The position numbers and the translations under genes are program-made. The notes under the pieces are model-generated. The model saw only the letters and a program-made list of their open reading frames with translations, was not told the origin of the DNA and searched no databases. Below are positions 60,800 through 64,000 of a stretch of 64,000 nucleotides of DNA, piece by piece; the stretch's first letter is position 1; each line of letters starts with the position of its first letter. Source of the stretch: JANMZO01 sp031383405 (GTDB lineage Bacteria > Actinomycetota > Acidimicrobiia > Acidimicrobiales > JANYDT01); assembly GCA_031383405.1 (NCBI GenBank), contig JANMZO010000145.1, forward strand, positions 1 through 64,000, given 5' to 3'.

Positions 60800-62308
60800 A
60801 TGGGTGTAGCCAACGGCACGTCGCTGGTCGAGATGCGTGGCATACATCGTCGCTTCGGGGACACGCACGCCCTCCGGGGGGTGGATCTGACGCTGCGAGC
60901 GGGTGAGATCCACGCGCTGCTCGGATCAAACGGAGCCGGCAAGACAACGCTCGTGCGAATTCTGGCGGGCCTCGATCGGCCAGACGAAGGTACGGTCAGC
61001 GTCGATGGTCAACTGGTCGAGCGGTTTGACCCGAAACGGCTTCGGTCGATGGGCGTTGCCCTGGTGCAGCAACATTTCACCCTGGTGCCGACCCTCACGG
61101 CGTCGGAGAACCTTGTGCTTGCCCGCCCCGACGGATGGCGGCGTGGATCCGCTCGGAACGAATCGGCGCGTTTGAAACGGTTGATTGCCCAGACGGGGTT
61201 GTCGGTCCGAGATGATGTGCCGGCGGGTCGGTTGTCGGTGGGAGAGCAGCAGCGTCTTGAACTACTGCGCGCCCTCGACGCCGATGCGCGTGTGTTGCTG
61301 TTGGATGAGCCGACGGCGGTGCTCACCGATCACGAGGCGGAGTCGCTTCTGTCGGTGTGTCGAAGCTTGGCTGCCGAGGGGCGTGCGCTCGCCTTTATAA
61401 GTCACCGGCTCGCTGAAGTGTTCGACGGCGCCGACCGGGTGACGGTCCTGGCGGAGGGCCGCGAAGTCCTACGGGACGAACCGGTCACGGGTCATAGCCG
61501 ATCGAGTCTGGCCAGCGCCATGATCGGTCACGAGAGTTCGGGAACCTTCACAGATCGGGGTGGTCGCGAAGGCACCCGCGCTGAAGGTCGACTCGTGCTG
61601 ACGGGAATCGAACTCGGTCGGTTGAAGGGCATCAACCTGTCCGTGGCCGGCGGAGAGATTGTGGGCGTCGCCGGCGTCGACGGCAACGGTCAGTCTGACC
61701 TTGAAGCGGCTGTTTCGGCGCGGGCGGAGGTGAAGGTCGGTCGTGTAGAACTCGACGGCCTGGCGCTGATCCCCGGGAAGCCCCGAAGTCGGCGAACCCG
61801 CGGCCTGGCCTACATTCCGTCGGACCGTTACCAGTTCGGTCTGATCGGCTCGATGGACCTGTCGGACAATTTGGATCTTGGCCGGGTTCCAAGATGGAGA
61901 AAGTCCCGAGCCACGCGTCGGGCGGGGAGTGTGAGAGAACTGGCGTTGTGGGACGTTCGCACGTCCGGTCCGGACGCGAGGGCTTCGTCGTTGTCGGGTG
62001 GAAACGCCCAGAAGCTGGTGCTCGCTAGGGAGCTCGACGGCACACCGAAAGCGGTACTTGCGTGTTACCCGACCCGCGGCCTTGACCCGGGTGCCGCTGA
62101 CAGTGTCGCAGCGCGCCTGGTCCGCTGCGCAAGCGAAGGCGCCGCGGTGCTGTGGATTGGAGCTGAGCTCGATGAGCTTCTCGCGGTTGCCGATCGGATC
62201 GTCGTGCTCGCCGGTGGACAGCTGCTCGGGCCGTTCTTCCCTCCCTATGACCGTGGAGCGATCGGGCTTGCGATGGCCGGCGAGTACGAGGGGGTGGTGG
62301 CTCGATGA
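60800..62308 (+). CDS. ABC transporter ATP-binding protein (nucleoside/purine or sugar type, two domains)
   Basis: A 502-residue protein with two ABC domains, as in RbsA/NupA-type transporters. The first has Walker A GSNGAGKTTL (42-51), signature LSVGEQQRLELLRAL and Walker B VLLLDEPTAVL; the second has a degenerate GVDGNGQSDLE loop and LSGGNAQKLVLAREL. GGAGGG lies 9 bases before the ATG at 60800; a frame upstream of this start exists but lacks conserved sequence. It powers the transporter with the two following permeases (ATGA overlap at 62305). Confidence 0.95.
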   Translation: MGVANGTSLVEMRGIHRRFGDTHALRGVDLTLRAGEIHALLGSNGAGKTTLVRILAGLDRPDEGTVSVDGQLVERFDPKRLRSMGVALVQQHFTLVPTLTASENLVLARPDGWRRGSARNESARLKRLIAQTGLSVRDDVPAGRLSVGEQQRLELLRALDADARVLLLDEPTAVLTDHEAESLLSVCRSLAAEGRALAFISHRLAEVFDGADRVTVLAEGREVLRDEPVTGHSRSSLASAMIGHESSGTFTDRGGREGTRAEGRLVLTGIELGRLKGINLSVAGGEIVGVAGVDGNGQSDLEAAVSARAEVKVGRVELDGLALIPGKPRSRRTRGLAYIPSDRYQFGLIGSMDLSDNLDLGRVPRWRKSRATRRAGSVRELALWDVRTSGPDARASSLSGGNAQKLVLARELDGTPKAVLACYPTRGLDPGAADSVAARLVRCASEGAAVLWIGAELDELLAVADRIVVLAGGQLLGPFFPPYDRGAIGLAMAGEYEGVVAR

Positions 62309-63417
62309 GCACCGTGACGGCGGACCAGCCGGGACCTCCCCCGAGAACTCCCCCGGGAGGATTCGTTGCCGGTCTTGGCCGCCGGGCCACGTCAGGGGGC
62401 ATGGTCTCGCAGGTCCTCGTGCCGGTCACCGCGGTGCTAGCGGCGCTCCTCGTGGGCGGTGTGCTGATCGCGCTCGACGGTGTAAACCCCCTTTCGGCTT
62501 ACCGTGAAATTCTGCGCGCGGTGTTTCTCGGCAAACGCGGGCTGTCTGACACAGCGACGGCCGCAACACCGTTGATCCTCGTCGGACTGGGATACTCGAT
62601 TGCGTACCGGGCTCGCGTGTTTACGATCGGTGGCGAAGGTCAGTACCTGATCGGGGCTATCGCCGGCACGGCATGGGTGACCGCGGGCGGGGTCCGCAAC
62701 TGGCCGGGCTTTTCGTTGATCGCAACCGGGCTTCTCGTCGCCGCGATTGGCGGTGCTGTCTGGGGCGGAATCGCCGGTTGGCTGCAGACCCGGTTCGGAG
62801 CCAACGTGGTCATCTCCAGCCTCATGCTCGTCTATGTGGCCGATTCCGTTCTGCAGTGGGCTGTGCGTACGGGCATTCGCGATCCAAGCTCGTTTGTCCC
62901 CAACAGCCGACCGCTCCTTGCGGCGGAACTTCCGAGGCTTCCCGGAACCAGCACGCATATCGGCTTTGCCATCGCCGTGGTGCTCGTGCCGATGGCGACG
63001 GTTTTCATGGCCCGCCACCGCGGCGGGTTCCGGGTGATCGCGACCGGCTTCAATCCGAATGCGCTCGACGCCAACGAGATCAGCAAGAAAAAGATCGTGA
63101 TGCTGGTCATGTTGATCGCCGGTGGGTTGGCCGGCCTCGCCGGTATGGTCGAAACCGCCGGGGCCAGTGGCCGCCTTGGCGCTGCCGCTTCGGTGGGCTT
63201 CGGGTTCGAGGCCATCATCGTGGCGATGATCGGCCGTCTTCACCCGATCGGTGTGGCGATTGCCGCCCTCGGTCTGGCCGCTCTCACGATTGGGTTTGAG
63301 TCGACCCAGCGGGTCCTTGATGTGCCCTCGACGCTCGTCGGCGTGATTACAGCCCTCATAGTTGTGTTTGTCGTGATTGGTGATGCCTTGGCCAATCGGG
63401 GAAGGGAGGGCCGTTGA
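62305..63417 (+). CDS. ABC transporter permease (BPD_transp_2, nucleoside type)
   Basis: This 370-residue product has a polar N-terminus of about 35 residues and 8-10 membrane segments. GLGYSIAYRARVFTIGGEGQ and FRVIATGFNPNALDANEISK are typical of permeases paired with BMP-family binding proteins (YufP/NupB type). It overlaps the ATPase gene by 4 bases and is followed, one base later, by the second permease. Confidence 0.93.
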   Translation: MSTVTADQPGPPPRTPPGGFVAGLGRRATSGGMVSQVLVPVTAVLAALLVGGVLIALDGVNPLSAYREILRAVFLGKRGLSDTATAATPLILVGLGYSIAYRARVFTIGGEGQYLIGAIAGTAWVTAGGVRNWPGFSLIATGLLVAAIGGAVWGGIAGWLQTRFGANVVISSLMLVYVADSVLQWAVRTGIRDPSSFVPNSRPLLAAELPRLPGTSTHIGFAIAVVLVPMATVFMARHRGGFRVIATGFNPNALDANEISKKKIVMLVMLIAGGLAGLAGMVETAGASGRLGAAASVGFGFEAIIVAMIGRLHPIGVAIAALGLAALTIGFESTQRVLDVPSTLVGVITALIVVFVVIGDALANRGREGR

Positions 63418-63418
63418 G

Positions 63419-64000
63419 ATGAATGTGTTGTTCACGATTGCGACGCTGGAGGCGGCGATACGGCTTTCGATTCCGGTGGCTCTAGCGGCACTCGGTGCGC
63501 TGCTTTCGGAGCGCACCGGCGTGTTGAACCTCGGGCTCGAAGGAATGATGCTGTCGGGTGCCTTCGCCGGCTACACGGCGAACGAGATGACGGGCTCGCC
63601 GTGGGTCGGACTACTCGCCGGAATCGTGGTCGGGTGTGGATTTGGCGCGTTGCTGGCGTTGGCGGTCGTGACGATTCGCGCGAATCAGGTGGTTACCGGA
63701 ATTGCCTTCACCCTGCTTGCCTCGTCGGGCACGACGTACCTGTTTCAGCTTAAGTACTCGATCGGACAGAAACCGCCGCGGGTGGAGCGGCTGGGTATGC
63801 CACCACTTGTCGCGATCACATTGGCGTGTGTCGCCGCTTTGTGGTTCTTGTTCCAACGCACCACGGTGGGGCTCGCGATGGCGGCCACGGGCGAGTCGCC
63901 GGGGGCGGCCGACGCGCTTGGGTATCGCGTCGTTCGGTTGCGTTGGATCGCGACGACCATCGGTGGTGGTCTCGCCGGGCTCGGTGGGGCCGCGTTGACA
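63419..64000 (+). CDS. Second ABC permease (BPD_transp_2), truncated by window edge
   Basis: The first 194 residues of the partner permease (YufQ/NupC type): ATLEAAIRLSIPVALAALGA, then LSERTGVLNLGLEGMMLSGA, the characteristic start of the second permease in this transporter class, with five or so membrane segments and FLFQRTTVGLAMAATGESPG. The GGGAGGG run lies 12 bases before ATG. The gene continues beyond the window. Confidence 0.93.
   Translation, partial: MNVLFTIATLEAAIRLSIPVALAALGALLSERTGVLNLGLEGMMLSGAFAGYTANEMTGSPWVGLLAGIVVGCGFGALLALAVVTIRANQVVTGIAFTLLASSGTTYLFQLKYSIGQKPPRVERLGMPPLVAITLACVAALWFLFQRTTVGLAMAATGESPGAADALGYRVVRLRWIATTIGGGLAGLGGAALT

Overview
The window is high-GC DNA from the replication-origin region of an actinobacterium. 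The evidence is the order dnaN-dnaA-rpmH-rnpA-yidD-yidC-jag-rsmG-parA-parB, together with DUF3566 next to gyrA, DUF6049 next to murJ, DUF5318 upstream of a class A PBP, and an ECF sigma/anti-sigma/trxB/trxA block as in the mycobacterial sigM region. The absence of mycobacterial hallmarks and the DegV, BMP-type and intein content suggest a deep branch such as Acidimicrobiia; that placement is inference.

Layout. 1-4.5 kb is a disturbed accessory zone: the 3' end of isocitrate dehydrogenase, a PurK-like protein lacking its ATP-grasp core, an intact IS30-family element with terminal inverted repeats and a 4-bp target duplication, an orphan 3' end of a tyrosine recombinase, and a coupled pair made of a proteasome-like (Ntn-type) protein and a 49-residue protein. 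4.6-6.0 kb carries tRNA-Ala(TGC) and tRNA-Ile(GAT) around a saccharopine-dehydrogenase-like gene. 6-16.5 kb (minus strand) is DUF3566, a TadE-like protein, gyrA, gyrB, dciA, recF, dnaN, oriC candidate, dnaA. 16.8-22.7 kb (plus strand) is rpmH to parB with two parS sites. 22.8-34.8 kb (minus strand) is GNAT, DUF6049, murJ, degV, a transmembrane Ser/Thr kinase, an ECF sigma factor, its anti-sigma factor, a two-TM protein, trxB and trxA. 35.0-48.1 kb (plus strand) is the CCA-adding enzyme, two flavodoxin-fold quinone reductases, DUF5318, a bifunctional PBP, panB, a glutamine cyclotransferase-like lipoprotein, rpsF-ssb-rpsR-rplI, and dnaB interrupted by a 435-residue intein.

48.1-64.0 kb is accessory and the most interesting part. 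A 1510-residue TIR-STAND NTPase-TM-beta-propeller protein is divergent from a two-TM TrkA-N protein ending in a RyR domain; this looks like a conflict or immune signalling pair. Next come three genes with the unusual division of labour known from bacterial caffeine/methylxanthine N-demethylases: an oxygenase catalytic domain without a Rieske centre (NdmC-like), a reductase carrying the extra Rieske centre (NdmD-like), and a GST domain (NdmE-like) here fused to a complete Rieske oxygenase. They are followed on the same strand by a BMP-family lipoprotein, a double-domain ABC ATPase and two permeases of the nucleoside/purine importer type. The simplest reading is a combined uptake and oxidative N-demethylation locus for methylated purines or related N-methyl compounds; the substrate is inferred.

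Other recurring structure: a 66-bp dispersed repeat (five units at three sites) always lies just after the 3' end of a gene in the same orientation relative to that gene, and several genes or spacers carry perfect short tandem repeats of 9, 12, 17 or 21 bp.
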